Positions 9,984 to 17,686 of a DNA stretch of 36,614 bases are shown here, one piece after another. Numbering within the stretch: position 1 is the stretch's first letter; each line of letters begins with the position of its first letter. Origin of the DNA: Megasphaera massiliensis (GTDB taxonomy: Bacteria; Bacillota; Negativicutes; Veillonellales; Megasphaeraceae); NCBI RefSeq assembly GCF_000455225.1, contig NZ_HF954534.1, forward strand, positions 106,329-142,942. The letters are read 5' to 3'. Below the pieces are notes generated by a model, which saw only the letters and a list, made by a program, of their open reading frames with translations, did not search any database and had not been told where the DNA came from. The translations under genes and the position numbers were made by a program.

Positions 9984-10343
9984 CTATTCACGGCTCGAAT
10001 CCAACTGTGACTCGGCCCATTCATAGACCGACTGCAGGGCCGGGATCAGGCTCCTTCCCCGTTCGCTCAGGGAATACTCGACGGTCGGCGGAATCGTACT
10101 GTACTGTTTTCGTGTTACCAGCTTGTCGTGTTCCAATTCCCGCAGGCACTTGGTCAGCATCGTCGGCGTAATGCCCACGACTTTTCGTTCCAATTCCCCA
10201 TAGCGCAGGGTCTGGTTCTCGGCATCGGCCATATACCATAAAATCGGCAGTTTCCATTTCTGACCGATAATCTCCATGGCATAGAGAATCGGGCAGTCTG
10301 TTTCATAGATGTTTTGTTCTTTCGGAAGCGGTTTATTTCCCAT
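9984..10343 (-). CDS. HxlR-family transcriptional regulator
   Basis: A 119-residue winged-helix regulator. It shows the HxlR pattern CPILYAMEIIGQKWKLPILW (residues 17-36), LRYGELERKVVGITPTMLTK for the recognition helix, and YSLSERGRSL for the wing. Cys17 in the CP motif sits where redox- or electrophile-sensing relatives (YodB, HypR and QorR types) have their reactive cysteine, so it may sense quinones, aldehydes or oxidants; that is inference. AAAGGTG precedes the ATG. It diverges from the flavin oxidoreductase operon starting at 10474, its probable target, and an inverted repeat lies just upstream of its own start. Confidence 0.92.
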   Translation of the reverse strand: MGNKPLPKEQNIYETDCPILYAMEIIGQKWKLPILWYMADAENQTLRYGELERKVVGITPTMLTKCLRELEHDKLVTRKQYSTIPPTVEYSLSERGRSLIPALQSVYEWAESQLDSSRE

Positions 10344-10355
10344 AAAATCACCTTT

Positions 10356-10373
10356 ACTATATTTTTTTATAGT
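10356..10373. promoter_or_regulatory. Candidate HxlR operator (inverted repeat)
   Basis: ACTATA (10356-10361) and TATAGT (10368-10373) form a perfect inverted repeat around six T residues, 13 bases upstream of the HxlR start and within the divergent intergenic region. AT-rich palindromes of this size are typical targets of HxlR-family dimers. Assignment is by position. Confidence 0.5.
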
Positions 10374-10394
10374 TACGAAGAAAAATCTCTCTTC

Positions 10395-10422
10395 TTGTTT
10401 TTTCTACGTTTCTAATTATAAT
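10395..10422 (+). promoter_or_regulatory. Promoter of the flavin oxidoreductase operon
   Basis: TTGTTT (10395-10400) and a perfect TATAAT (10417-10422) are 16 bases apart, about 50 bases before the start at 10474. The candidate HxlR operator lies just upstream of the -35. Confidence 0.6.
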
Positions 10423-10473
10423 GTAGGCAGAACAAAAAATCAATCTAATCCGATAATCTGATAGGAGTGAAAA

Positions 10474-11499
10474 ATGATGAAACACCTCTTTGACAACATA
10501 ACCTTGAAAAATCTGAAAGCCAACAACCGCCTGGTACGGTCGGCGACCTGGGAAGGCATTGCCAACCGCGACGGCAGCGTCACTGAAGAAGCCTACAGTA
10601 TCTACGATGAAATTGCCAAAGGCGGCGTCGGCCTCATCATCACCGGTTTTACCAGCGTGTCTGCCAACGACTATTACTTCGGCGGCATGATGCGCCTTTC
10701 TGACGACGCCCTCATTCCGCAGTACAAAAAGTTGACTGATATCATCCACGCCCAAGGCGTCCCGGTCATCACCCAGCTCGCCCTCGGAGCCTACTACCGC
10801 CCCGTCGGAAACAGCTTCGAGCAAGTCGAGCCCGACGACATGACGACGGAAGAAATCCACGCCGTGCGGGATCAATTCATCGCCGCCGCCCTTCGCGCTG
10901 AAAAAGCCGGCTTTGACGGCGTCCAGATCCACGTCGCCCACTTCTTCTTTTTGAGCCGCTTCGTCTCGCCCTTGGTCAACCACCGAACGGATGAATACGG
11001 CGGCAGCACGGAGAATCGGACCAGGCTGGTCACAGAAATCATAAAGGCCATCCGGGAAAAGGCCCCGGCCCTCCATATCACGGCCAAGATCAACAGCAAC
11101 GACTTCATGGCCGGCGGCTTAGACGCTGCCCAAAGCCTCGATATGTCCCTGCACCTCTGTCAGGCCGGCCTCGATTCCATTGAAGTCAGCGGCAACGGCA
11201 CGTCCGTCCCCGGCATCCGCGCCCATCAAAATGAAGCTTACTTCGCCCCTTTTGCAGCCAAGCTGGCAGAAGCCACCGACGTTCCGGTCATCCTCGTCGG
11301 CGGGTTGAGAAGCCTCGATACGATGGAAGAGGTTTTGAACCAAACCAAGATCGAAATGATCGCCCTCTCCCGCCCCCTTTTGCGGGAACCGGATCTGCCG
11401 AATAAACTCAAAAGCGGCGAAACGACCGTAGCTGCCTGCATATCCTGCAACGCCTGTTACTCGTCACCGTCTCACAAATGCATTTTCAGAAAGGACTGA
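10474..11499 (+). CDS. NADH:flavin oxidoreductase (Old Yellow Enzyme family)
   Basis: A 341-residue FMN-dependent TIM-barrel reductase. VQIHVAHFFFLSRFVSPLVN (residues 150-169) holds the paired His153/His156 that bind the substrate carbonyl, and RTDEYGGSTENRTR follows as in all family members. The C-terminus has CISCNAC and a further Cys (322, 325, 328, 336), as in the iron-sulfur branch (2,4-dienoyl-CoA reductase and BaiCD-like enzymes), but the protein stops there and lacks the second flavin domain. It should reduce activated C=C bonds of enones, quinones or similar electrophiles; the true substrate is unknown. AGGAGTG precedes the ATG. It leads an operon with the hydrolase, tautomerase and DsbA-fold genes and is divergent from the HxlR regulator. 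Confidence 0.9.
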   Translation: MMKHLFDNITLKNLKANNRLVRSATWEGIANRDGSVTEEAYSIYDEIAKGGVGLIITGFTSVSANDYYFGGMMRLSDDALIPQYKKLTDIIHAQGVPVITQLALGAYYRPVGNSFEQVEPDDMTTEEIHAVRDQFIAAALRAEKAGFDGVQIHVAHFFFLSRFVSPLVNHRTDEYGGSTENRTRLVTEIIKAIREKAPALHITAKINSNDFMAGGLDAAQSLDMSLHLCQAGLDSIEVSGNGTSVPGIRAHQNEAYFAPFAAKLAEATDVPVILVGGLRSLDTMEEVLNQTKIEMIALSRPLLREPDLPNKLKSGETTVAACISCNACYSSPSHKCIFRKD

Positions 11500-11505
11500 C
11501 AGGTC

Positions 11506-12375
11506 ATGATGTTTCAACTGAACGTGCCGACTAATCGCGGCGTCGTCTTAAACGGCGTCCTCTTTCGCAACCAGAAAGAACGTAAAGCCGACACCGTCAT
11601 GATTGCCATCACCGGCATCCACGGCAATTTTTATTCCAACCCCTTCTATTATAACATCGGCGACACCTTAAACAGCGGTGACATCGATTTCATCTACGCC
11701 CAGACCAACAACGCCTTCAGTGAAATCCCGACGGTCAACGTCCGTACCGGCAAGGAGGAAACGATCGGCTCTTGGAACGAACGCTTTGCCTATACCGACG
11801 ACGACCTCGACGCTTACATCACCTTTGCCCAACAAGAAGGCTACAAGCACATCATCCTCGGCGGCCATTCCCTCGGCGCCAATAAGGTCATTTACTATCT
11901 GTCCCGCCATCACGATAAACGGGTGGAACACTTCTTCCTCCTGTCGCCGGCCAACCTGACCTATATGATGTCCGGCGTCACCAACCGTGAAAAAACGCTG
12001 ATCAAAGAACAGGTCGAGCGCGGAGACGGCGACAAAATGCTGCCCTTCCCCTTCATGGGCTGGGTAACCTGCATTGCCGACACGGCTTGGGACTGGCAGT
12101 TTTCTAATCTGCTCAATAACGTCCACACCGCAAAAGACGGGGACTTTTCACAGGCCTCGGCCGTGTCCCATACGGGAGCCCTCCTGGTAGGCACGTACGA
12201 CAACTTCACCGACGGCGATCCGTCTGAATTTTTAAGAAACCTCAATGCCCACATGCCGACTGCCAAAGACAATTCCCTGATCTTCATCGAAAAGACAGGC
12301 CACACATACCAGATGAAGCATCAGGAAGTAGCCGACAAGATTTTAGCTCAGTTACAAGAATGGAGGGCTGCCTAA
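11506..12375 (+). CDS. Alpha/beta hydrolase (DUF1749-like)
   Basis: A 289-residue cytoplasmic alpha/beta hydrolase. The nucleophile elbow is GGHSLGANK with Ser122, the oxyanion region is probably ITGIHGNFYSNP (residues 35-46), the likely catalytic His is His266 in EKTGHTYQ, and Asp232 or Asp236 may be the acid. The layout resembles DUF1749 proteins of fungi and bacteria, for which no general substrate is known to me. It starts six bases after the oxidoreductase stop and ends in TAATG shared with the tautomerase start, so it is part of the same operon. An esterase or C-C hydrolase acting after ring or enone reduction would fit the neighbours, but this is inference. Confidence 0.8.
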   Translation: MMFQLNVPTNRGVVLNGVLFRNQKERKADTVMIAITGIHGNFYSNPFYYNIGDTLNSGDIDFIYAQTNNAFSEIPTVNVRTGKEETIGSWNERFAYTDDDLDAYITFAQQEGYKHIILGGHSLGANKVIYYLSRHHDKRVEHFFLLSPANLTYMMSGVTNREKTLIKEQVERGDGDKMLPFPFMGWVTCIADTAWDWQFSNLLNNVHTAKDGDFSQASAVSHTGALLVGTYDNFTDGDPSEFLRNLNAHMPTAKDNSLIFIEKTGHTYQMKHQEVADKILAQLQEWRAA

Positions 12376-12734
12376 TGCCTTTTGTCATGGCCAAAGTAAA
12401 CGTACCGGTCAGCCGCGACCAAGAAATAGAATTGAAATCCCGTCTGGGAAAAGCCATCGAAGCCGTTCCCGGCCTGAACGAAAACTATCTCCTCTTTGGG
12501 ATTGAAGATAAGTGCCGTCTCTACCTTCGCGGCAAGGATACCTGGAAAATCGCCTACATCGAAGCCTCCCTCTTCGGCCGTCCGGACCACGCCGGCTTCG
12601 AAGTCTTCAGCACCGAAATGACCGCTGCCTTCCAGGACGTCCTCGGCATTCCGCCGGAAAACATCTACATCAAATTCGACGATATCAAAACCTGGTCGAC
12701 TAACGGCCAATTTATCGACAGCCCCTATCGGTGA
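12375..12734 (+). CDS. MIF-like tautomerase
   Basis: A 119-residue protein resembling macrophage migration inhibitory factor. It begins MPFVMAKVNVPVS: removal of Met exposes Pro1, the catalytic base of the tautomerase superfamily, and the NVP strand follows as in MIF. Near the C-terminus, IPPENIYIKFDDIKTW parallels the SPDRVYINYYDM segment of human MIF. At about 119 residues it matches MIF and is far longer than the 60-residue 4-oxalocrotonate tautomerases. I chose the ATG at 12375, which overlaps the hydrolase stop as TAATG, because only this start gives Pro1; an in-frame ATG at 12360 would bury it. GGAGG lies upstream. Likely activity is keto-enol tautomerisation of phenylpyruvate-like or enone products. 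Confidence 0.85.
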   Translation: MPFVMAKVNVPVSRDQEIELKSRLGKAIEAVPGLNENYLLFGIEDKCRLYLRGKDTWKIAYIEASLFGRPDHAGFEVFSTEMTAAFQDVLGIPPENIYIKFDDIKTWSTNGQFIDSPYR

Positions 12735-12738
12735 TACC

Positions 12739-13395
12739 ATGGAAAAAATAATCCTCACCACCTTTACGGACCCCATGATGGGCCTTTCCTATGAACAGGA
12801 GCCGGTCTACGAAAAATTGGCCGCCCATTTCGGCGACCGCCTCGTCTTCCGCTATGTCATGAGCGGCCTCGTCCGGGATGTCAGCGACTTCATGCTCCCT
12901 GAAGAAAGGGCCCTGCCTGCCGAAGAAGGCATTCGGCTCTATAACCGTCGCCTGGCCCGAATTTACAAGGGGGAAGAAGGCATCGGCGGCCTTCCGATCA
13001 ACATGGACGGCTTCCACCTCTTCGATGCCGACCACCGTTCCTCCTCCCCCCTTTGCATCGCCTATAAAGCAGCCGAAATTTGCTGTCCCGAAAAGGCTTT
13101 TTCCTTTCTCTTGAAGCTTCGCCGGGCAACCATTGTCGAGACACGGCAGACGACAAAGACAGACGAACTTATCTCCATTGCGGAAGAGGCCGGCTTAGAC
13201 AAAGCGCAGTTCCGCCGCGCCTTTGAAGACGGTCGTGCCTCCGAGGCCTTCCAAAAGGATCTTGAGCTGACACGGTCTCTGGGAATTCGTCAGTTGCCGA
13301 CAGTCCTGATCCAATACGGAGAAAAAGCCGTTCTCGTCAACGGCATGGCAAGTTACGAAGCCTTCGTGAATACGATTGACAAGCTGAAAGTCTGA
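12739..13395 (+). CDS. DsbA-fold protein lacking the CXXC motif
   Basis: A 218-residue thioredoxin-superfamily protein of the DsbA/FrnE group. The first strand IILTTFTDPMMGLSYEQEP corresponds to the family's TDP-x-CxxC-WG segment, but the two cysteines are replaced by Met14 and Ser17. An all-helical insert occupies about residues 60-180, and the cis-Pro loop is kept in IRQLPTVLIQ near residue 187. It has no signal peptide, so it is cytoplasmic. Without the cysteine pair it cannot act as a dithiol oxidoreductase; a glutathione-type isomerase, chaperone or adaptor role (as for YjbH/SpxH relatives) is possible. It is the last gene of the HxlR-linked operon, four bases after the tautomerase, and is followed by a strong terminator. 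Confidence 0.75.
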   Translation: MEKIILTTFTDPMMGLSYEQEPVYEKLAAHFGDRLVFRYVMSGLVRDVSDFMLPEERALPAEEGIRLYNRRLARIYKGEEGIGGLPINMDGFHLFDADHRSSSPLCIAYKAAEICCPEKAFSFLLKLRRATIVETRQTTKTDELISIAEEAGLDKAQFRRAFEDGRASEAFQKDLELTRSLGIRQLPTVLIQYGEKAVLVNGMASYEAFVNTIDKLKV

Positions 13396-13409
13396 GTACG
13401 GCCAAAAGA

Positions 13410-13441
13410 CGCTGCACGGCCTTCCGTGCAGCGCTTTTTTT
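13410..13441 (+). terminator. Rho-independent terminator of the HxlR-linked operon
   Basis: A perfect 10-bp stem, CGCTGCACGG (13410-13419) with CCGTGCAGCG (13424-13433), encloses a CCTT loop and is followed by a run of T. Confidence 0.95.
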
Positions 13442-13569
13442 CATACAACACCCGGCAGCCGCTATCGGCTAATTTATATCATCTTATAGGGAATGGCTTG
13501 CCCGCAATAAAAAGGATCTTTTTCGCCGCCCCCTTGAACAGAAATCACCATTTCCCTCTTGACAAATTC

Positions 13570-13598
13570 TATACAAGGCCGCATGAATATGCTAAAAT
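13570..13598 (+). promoter_or_regulatory. Candidate putP promoter
   Basis: TATACA (13570-13575) and TAAAAT (13593-13598) are 17 bases apart, and TGC directly before the -10 makes it an extended -10 element. About 55 bases of AT-rich leader follow before the start at 13660. A TTGACA at 13559 has no -10 at proper spacing. Confidence 0.5.
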
Positions 13599-13659
13599 AG
13601 GTTTATTCTTTATGTAATTTTTATAATATAGTAATATATTGAAAGGGGTTTTCACCATT

Positions 13660-15165
13660 ATGATGCAGTATAATGTGTCCATTTTAGCCGCCTTCGTCCT
13701 CTACCTCGGGGCCATGCTGGCTATTGGCATTTATTATTCCCGCTCCCAGCAGCGGCTGAGCGACTATATTCTCGGCGGCCGCAGCCTGGGACCGTGGATT
13801 ACATCGATGAGTGCCGAAGCGTCCGACATGAGCGGCTGGATGCTCATGGGCGTACCGGGCTTTGCCTACTCGACGGGTATTTCGGCGTCGTGGATTGCCA
13901 TCGGCATTGCCATCGGCACCTACCTCAACTGGCATTTCGTCTCCCAGCGCCTGCGCAACTATACGGAAGTGGCCAACAACAGCCTGACCATGCCGGACTA
14001 TTTAAAAAACCGCTTCCACGATGACCAGAACCTCATCCGCATCATTTCGGCCATCTTCATCTTAGTGTTCTTCCTCATCTATACGTCGTCAGGCTTCGTC
14101 TCCGGCGGCAAGCTCTTTGAATCGGTCTTCGGCATGGATTACTTCTCGGCCCTGGTCCTCAGCGCCGGCGTCGTCGTCGTTTACACCTTCCTGGGCGGCT
14201 TCATGGCCGTCTGCTGGACCGACTTCATCCAAGGCTGCATGATGTTCCTGGCCATCGTCCTGGTCCCCGTCGTCGGCATGATCGCCTTTGGCGGCGGCGA
14301 AGCCGTCATGACCCGGTTAGCCGACACGGCACCGAACCTCCTCGACATGGTCCCCGACACGTCGACGACAGGCATCATCGGCATCATCTCGGCCCTGGCC
14401 TGGGGCGTCGGCTACTTCGGCCAGCCCCACATCCTGGTCCGCTTCATGGCCATCGGCGACCCGGCTGAATTAAAGAAATCGAAGCACATCGCCATGACCT
14501 GGGTCGTCATCTCCCTGGCCGCTGCCGTCCTCGTCGGCCTCGTCGGCAAAGTCGTCGTCACGACGCCCTTGACCGGTGCCGATTCGGAAAAAGTCTTCTT
14601 GGTCATGAGCGGTCAGCTCTTCCCGCCCTTTGCCACAGGCCTCATCTTGTCGGCCGTCTTAGCTGCCGTCATGAGTACCGCCTCGTCCCAGCTCCTGGTT
14701 ACGGCATCGGCTATTTCTAAAGACTTCTACCACACCTTCGTCCGCAAGAACGCCAGCGACAAGGAACTCATTTACGTCAGCCGTCTGACGGTCCTCGTCG
14801 TCTCGGCTCTGGCCATCGTCTTGGCCCTCAACCCCAACAGTTACATCCTGACCATGGTTTCCTACGCCTGGGCCGGTTTCGGTGCCGCCTTCGGCCCGAC
14901 GATCCTCCTCTCCCTGTACTGGAAGCAGATGACCAAAAACGGGGCCCTGGCCGGTATCATCGTCGGTGGCCTGACGGTCCTCATTTGGAAGCAGTTCAAC
15001 TGGTTCGGCCTCTATGAAATCGTACCGGGCTTCCTCTTCTCCCTGGCCGCCATCTACATCGTAAGCAAGCTCGAAGGCGGAGCCAGCCAGGAAATCCAGG
15101 ACGAATTCGATCAAGCCATCCATCACGCGCCCAAGATCAGCGTCCTCCACAGCGAAGAAGACTAA
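13660..15165 (+). CDS. putP: Sodium/proline symporter PutP
   Basis: A 501-residue member of the sodium:solute symporter family with about 12-13 membrane helices. The N-terminal half carries the PutP marks SDYILGGRSLGPWITSMSAEASDMSGW, where the Ser/Ala-rich helix lines the Na+ and proline path, and VSAGGKLFES-like and SSQLLVTASAISKDFY segments follow in the expected order. It imports L-proline with Na+. AGGGG lies about ten bases before the ATG at 13660; an ATG directly after it and a TTG at 13639 are alternatives. It stands alone between two terminators, with its own promoter. Family assignment is firm; proline as the exact substrate follows from overall likeness to PutP. Confidence 0.92.
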   Translation: MMQYNVSILAAFVLYLGAMLAIGIYYSRSQQRLSDYILGGRSLGPWITSMSAEASDMSGWMLMGVPGFAYSTGISASWIAIGIAIGTYLNWHFVSQRLRNYTEVANNSLTMPDYLKNRFHDDQNLIRIISAIFILVFFLIYTSSGFVSGGKLFESVFGMDYFSALVLSAGVVVVYTFLGGFMAVCWTDFIQGCMMFLAIVLVPVVGMIAFGGGEAVMTRLADTAPNLLDMVPDTSTTGIIGIISALAWGVGYFGQPHILVRFMAIGDPAELKKSKHIAMTWVVISLAAAVLVGLVGKVVVTTPLTGADSEKVFLVMSGQLFPPFATGLILSAVLAAVMSTASSQLLVTASAISKDFYHTFVRKNASDKELIYVSRLTVLVVSALAIVLALNPNSYILTMVSYAWAGFGAAFGPTILLSLYWKQMTKNGALAGIIVGGLTVLIWKQFNWFGLYEIVPGFLFSLAAIYIVSKLEGGASQEIQDEFDQAIHHAPKISVLHSEED

Positions 15166-15221
15166 TCGCTTCGAACGATGCATCACCATGGCCTAACCCC
15201 TGTTTTCAGACAGCCAAATAC

Positions 15222-15256
15222 AAATGCAGTCACCCAAAAGGATGACTGCATTTTTT
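15222..15256. terminator. Bidirectional terminator between putP and the TetR gene
   Basis: AAATGCAGTCA (15222-15232) and TGACTGCATTT (15243-15253) form a perfect 11-bp stem with a 10-base loop. T runs follow on the plus strand and the A run at 15222 serves the minus strand, so it can end both convergent genes. Confidence 0.9.
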
Positions 15257-15270
15257 ATGCCCTTTTACGG

Positions 15271-15864
15271 CTATTGACCGCTCTCAGGATTATTTGATTG
15301 CAACAGGCCGGCTACGCCCTGACTCAGCAGTTTGTTCGTAATGTCAATGACCTCTTCGACGGGAAGTTTTTTCCCGCCTTCGACCCATTGACGATACATG
15401 GAAAGTCCCGTCGCATGGATGAAGGTCGTAAACAGTTCCTGTTCGCCGGGGCTCAACTGCTGAAAGGCCGGAGCCTTCCCCCAACTCTTGGCAATATATT
15501 CTTCCACCAAGTGACTGCTCAGGTGCTGATATGATACGGAGCAGAGGATTTTTTCATACAGCGGCCCTTGATGGACAGCATAATGGAAAAAAGCAGCGTT
15601 GATCTTATCCAGATCCTCGGGCACCCGATAATCGGCAATGGTGTCGACATAGCCCTTAGAAAATTCACTGAGTATTTCTTCCAAGAGAGCATCGACACTA
15701 TCGTAGTAGCGATAAAAAGTCTTTTTATTAATCACAGCCTGACGGCAAAGGGCCGTAACGGTGATCTTCCGATAATCCTCCTTTAAGAGCATGACCGAAA
15801 AGGCCGTTCGAATCGACTGAATCGTCTTTTGTACACGCAGGTCTTCATGACCGCTTAACTTCAT
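15271..15864 (-). CDS. TetR-family transcriptional regulator
   Basis: A 197-residue repressor-type protein. Residues 12-58 form the TetR DNA-binding domain: a first helix with IRTAFSVMLLKEDYRKITVTALCRQAVINKKTFYRYY, where TALCRQAVINKKTFYRYY is the helix-turn-helix. The rest is an all-helical ligand domain close to the TetR_C group found in Firmicutes. AAAGGAGG precedes the ATG. It diverges from the short-chain dehydrogenase gene at 16052 and probably controls it and itself; a 5-bp inverted repeat lies between them. The ligand is unknown. Confidence 0.92.
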   Translation of the reverse strand: MKLSGHEDLRVQKTIQSIRTAFSVMLLKEDYRKITVTALCRQAVINKKTFYRYYDSVDALLEEILSEFSKGYVDTIADYRVPEDLDKINAAFFHYAVHQGPLYEKILCSVSYQHLSSHLVEEYIAKSWGKAPAFQQLSPGEQELFTTFIHATGLSMYRQWVEGGKKLPVEEVIDITNKLLSQGVAGLLQSNNPESGQ

Positions 15865-15955
15865 ATGCTAACCTCCTTTCTGGCTTTCCCTTATTGTATC
15901 ATTTTTTCGTTACTTTTTCGCTACCCTTTTTATATAAGTGTGGCATAAGTCCCAT

Positions 15956-15970
15956 TCAGTCCCATACTGA
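15956..15970. promoter_or_regulatory. Candidate TetR operator
   Basis: TCAGT (15956-15960) and ACTGA (15966-15970) form an inverted repeat with a 5-base centre, immediately upstream of the -35 of the dehydrogenase gene. Two AGTCCCAT direct repeats overlap it. The size suits a TetR dimer site; assignment is by position only. Confidence 0.4.
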
Positions 15971-15973
15971 CCA

Positions 15974-16002
15974 TTGTCGATTCCCTTTTTCGATGCCATA
16001 AT
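15974..16002 (+). promoter_or_regulatory. Candidate promoter of the short-chain dehydrogenase gene
   Basis: TTGTCG (15974-15979) and CATAAT (15997-16002) are 17 bases apart, about 50 bases before the start at 16052. Confidence 0.5.
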
Positions 16003-16051
16003 AAATTCATCCCCAAATATTAACTCACTTAGGAAAGGAAAGAGAAAAGAG

Positions 16052-16846
16052 ATGAAAACTATCTTTATTACCGGTGCCTCGTCCGGCATCGGCAAAGAAA
16101 CGGCAAAATATTTTTCTCGTCAAGGCTGGCGCGTCATCGCCACTATGCGAAATTTGAAAAAAGGAGAAGACTTGAAGGACCTGCCCAATGTGGTCATCAT
16201 GCCCCTCGACGTGTCAGACTCACAGCAGATTAAGGAAACCTGCCAAAAAGCCCTGGCCGACTACGACGTCGACGTCCTCCTCAATAACGCCGGCTACGGC
16301 GTCATGGCACCCCTCGAACGGATGCCCGAAGATGCTATCCATAAGGTATTCAACACCGACGTCCTCGGCACCATGCTGGTAACCCAGCAATTCATTCCTC
16401 ATTTTAAAAAGCGCAGAGCCGGTGCCATCCTGACGACGACGTCCCTGGCGGCCATCATCGCCCTCCCGCGAGACAGCGTCTACGGCGCAGCCAAACGGGC
16501 TCAGCAGGGCATGCTCGAGTCCTTATACTATGAAATGAAGCCCTTCAACGTCTTCGTCAAAGCCATGATTCCCGGCGGTACCAAGACCAACTTCCAGACG
16601 CCCATCAACGACCGCACGGGCTATGAAGAAGCGGCTGCCCACCAGCAGGAATACCTCCTTCACGGCAATGAAGAATTTCCGGGCCCGGAAGAAGCGGCCC
16701 AAGTCATCTACGGAGCGGCTACCGATGAAAAGGATCAGATCAATTATCCCACCGATTCCGTCTGCCAGGCCCTTTATGACCAATACAAATCTATGGGGCT
16801 CGAAGAATTCAAGAAATACTTCACAAAACTCTTATACCGTCAATAG
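16052..16846 (+). CDS. Short-chain dehydrogenase/reductase
   Basis: A 264-residue classical SDR. The nucleotide-binding TGASSGIG is at residues 7-14, NNAG at 78-81, and the catalytic Ser131, Tyr144 and Lys148 lie in TTSLAAI and SVYGAAKRA. The arginine in MRNLKKG after the second strand points to NADP(H) use. The substrate is unknown. I chose the ATG at 16052, preceded by GGAAAGAG, because the earlier in-frame codon would add 26 residues before the Rossmann fold and overlap the promoter. It is divergent from the TetR gene and ends at a strong terminator, so it forms a one-gene unit. Confidence 0.92.
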   Translation: MKTIFITGASSGIGKETAKYFSRQGWRVIATMRNLKKGEDLKDLPNVVIMPLDVSDSQQIKETCQKALADYDVDVLLNNAGYGVMAPLERMPEDAIHKVFNTDVLGTMLVTQQFIPHFKKRRAGAILTTTSLAAIIALPRDSVYGAAKRAQQGMLESLYYEMKPFNVFVKAMIPGGTKTNFQTPINDRTGYEEAAAHQQEYLLHGNEEFPGPEEAAQVIYGAATDEKDQINYPTDSVCQALYDQYKSMGLEEFKKYFTKLLYRQ

Positions 16847-16897
16847 ACGTAGACATATAGCTGCGTACGTCATCTTCTGATGCCCCTAAGACACGAC

Positions 16898-16933
16898 ACG
16901 GCCCCCAACCAATTGCGGTTGAGGGCCGTTTTT
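16898..16933 (+). terminator. Terminator downstream of the short-chain dehydrogenase
   Basis: A 13-bp stem with one C-A mismatch joins 16898-16910 (ACGGCCCCCAACC) and 16917-16929 (GGTTGAGGGCCGT) around a 6-base loop, followed by TTTTT. It lies between convergent genes and may also act on the hpf transcript. Confidence 0.85.
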
Positions 16934-16974
16934 CAGTCATATATTAAATTGTATTCCGAGCAATATCGAGGGAC

Positions 16975-17499
16975 TTAATATTCCGGTTCGATGAGGCCGT
17001 ATTTCCCATGTTTCCGTTTATAGACGACGCTGATCGTGTCGGTCTTGGAATTGAGGAATACGAAGAAGTCGTGGCCGACGAGGTTCATCTGCAAAATAGC
17101 TTCTTCCACATCCATGGGGCGAGCGGCAAATTTCTTGACACGAGCCACTTCAAAGGATTCTTCCGGTACGGCCGGGCCTTCGATGAGGGCGGCGTTGAAG
17201 GTACCTTTCTTCATGCGGCGGGCGATTCTCGTCTTGTATTTATGAATCTGGCGGACCAGCTTATCGTAGACTAAGTCGATAGCAGCATACATATCGTCGT
17301 TGCCTTCGACACCGCGAAGGACGACGCCGTCTACTTTCAATGTAATTTCAGCGACTTTACGATCTTTTTCTACAGAAAGCAGGGCCTGGACATTGACTTC
17401 GTTATCAAAGTATTTCGTAACTTTCTTTTCCTGTTTTTCAACGTGGTCTTTCAAAGCCGGTGTAATTTCTAAATTCTTACCTCTAACGATGGTTGCCAT
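16975..17499 (-). CDS. hpf: Long-form ribosome hibernation promoting factor
   Basis: A 174-residue HPF/RaiA protein. The N-terminal domain (residues 1-100, opening TIVRGKNLEITPALKDHVEK) binds the decoding region of the 30S subunit. A linker and a C-terminal domain (about 118-174, with RPMDVEEAILQMNLVGHDFFVF and KRKHGKYGLIEPEY) dimerise to make 100S ribosomes, so this is the long form usual in Firmicutes. The ATG at 17499 is preceded by GAAAGGAAGGG; the frame is open 51 codons further but that stretch lacks family likeness. In many Firmicutes hpf sits directly upstream of secA; here about 7.2 kb lie between them. A perfect inverted repeat, GGAATG (17535-17540) with CATTCC (17547-17552), sits in the 5' region. 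Confidence 0.95.
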   Translation of the reverse strand: MATIVRGKNLEITPALKDHVEKQEKKVTKYFDNEVNVQALLSVEKDRKVAEITLKVDGVVLRGVEGNDDMYAAIDLVYDKLVRQIHKYKTRIARRMKKGTFNAALIEGPAVPEESFEVARVKKFAARPMDVEEAILQMNLVGHDFFVFLNSKTDTISVVYKRKHGKYGLIEPEY

Positions 17500-17534
17500 A
17501 AAACATCCCTTCCTTTCTTGGAGAGAGCCCGTTT

Positions 17535-17552
17535 GGAATGTAACTCCATTCC
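17535..17552. repeat. Inverted repeat upstream of hpf
   Basis: GGAATG, a 6-base centre and CATTCC lie about 35 bases before the hpf start. It may be an operator or a leader hairpin; nothing distinguishes these. Confidence 0.35.
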
Positions 17553-17686
17553 GGCCTCCCTTATACTTATAGTATTCAACAAGGAAAGGCGAAATCCTTC
17601 TCAAAAAACAGAAAAACTTTACATTCCTTCGAAAAATCTTCTTCTCCCCCAAAAGTCATTCCTCAGACAGAGTTCAAAAGGCGCGC

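Noticed and set aside
13559-13564. Perfect TTGACA upstream of putP
   Set aside because: No -10 hexamer at 16-18 bases; the TATACA/TAAAAT pair 11 bases on fits better.
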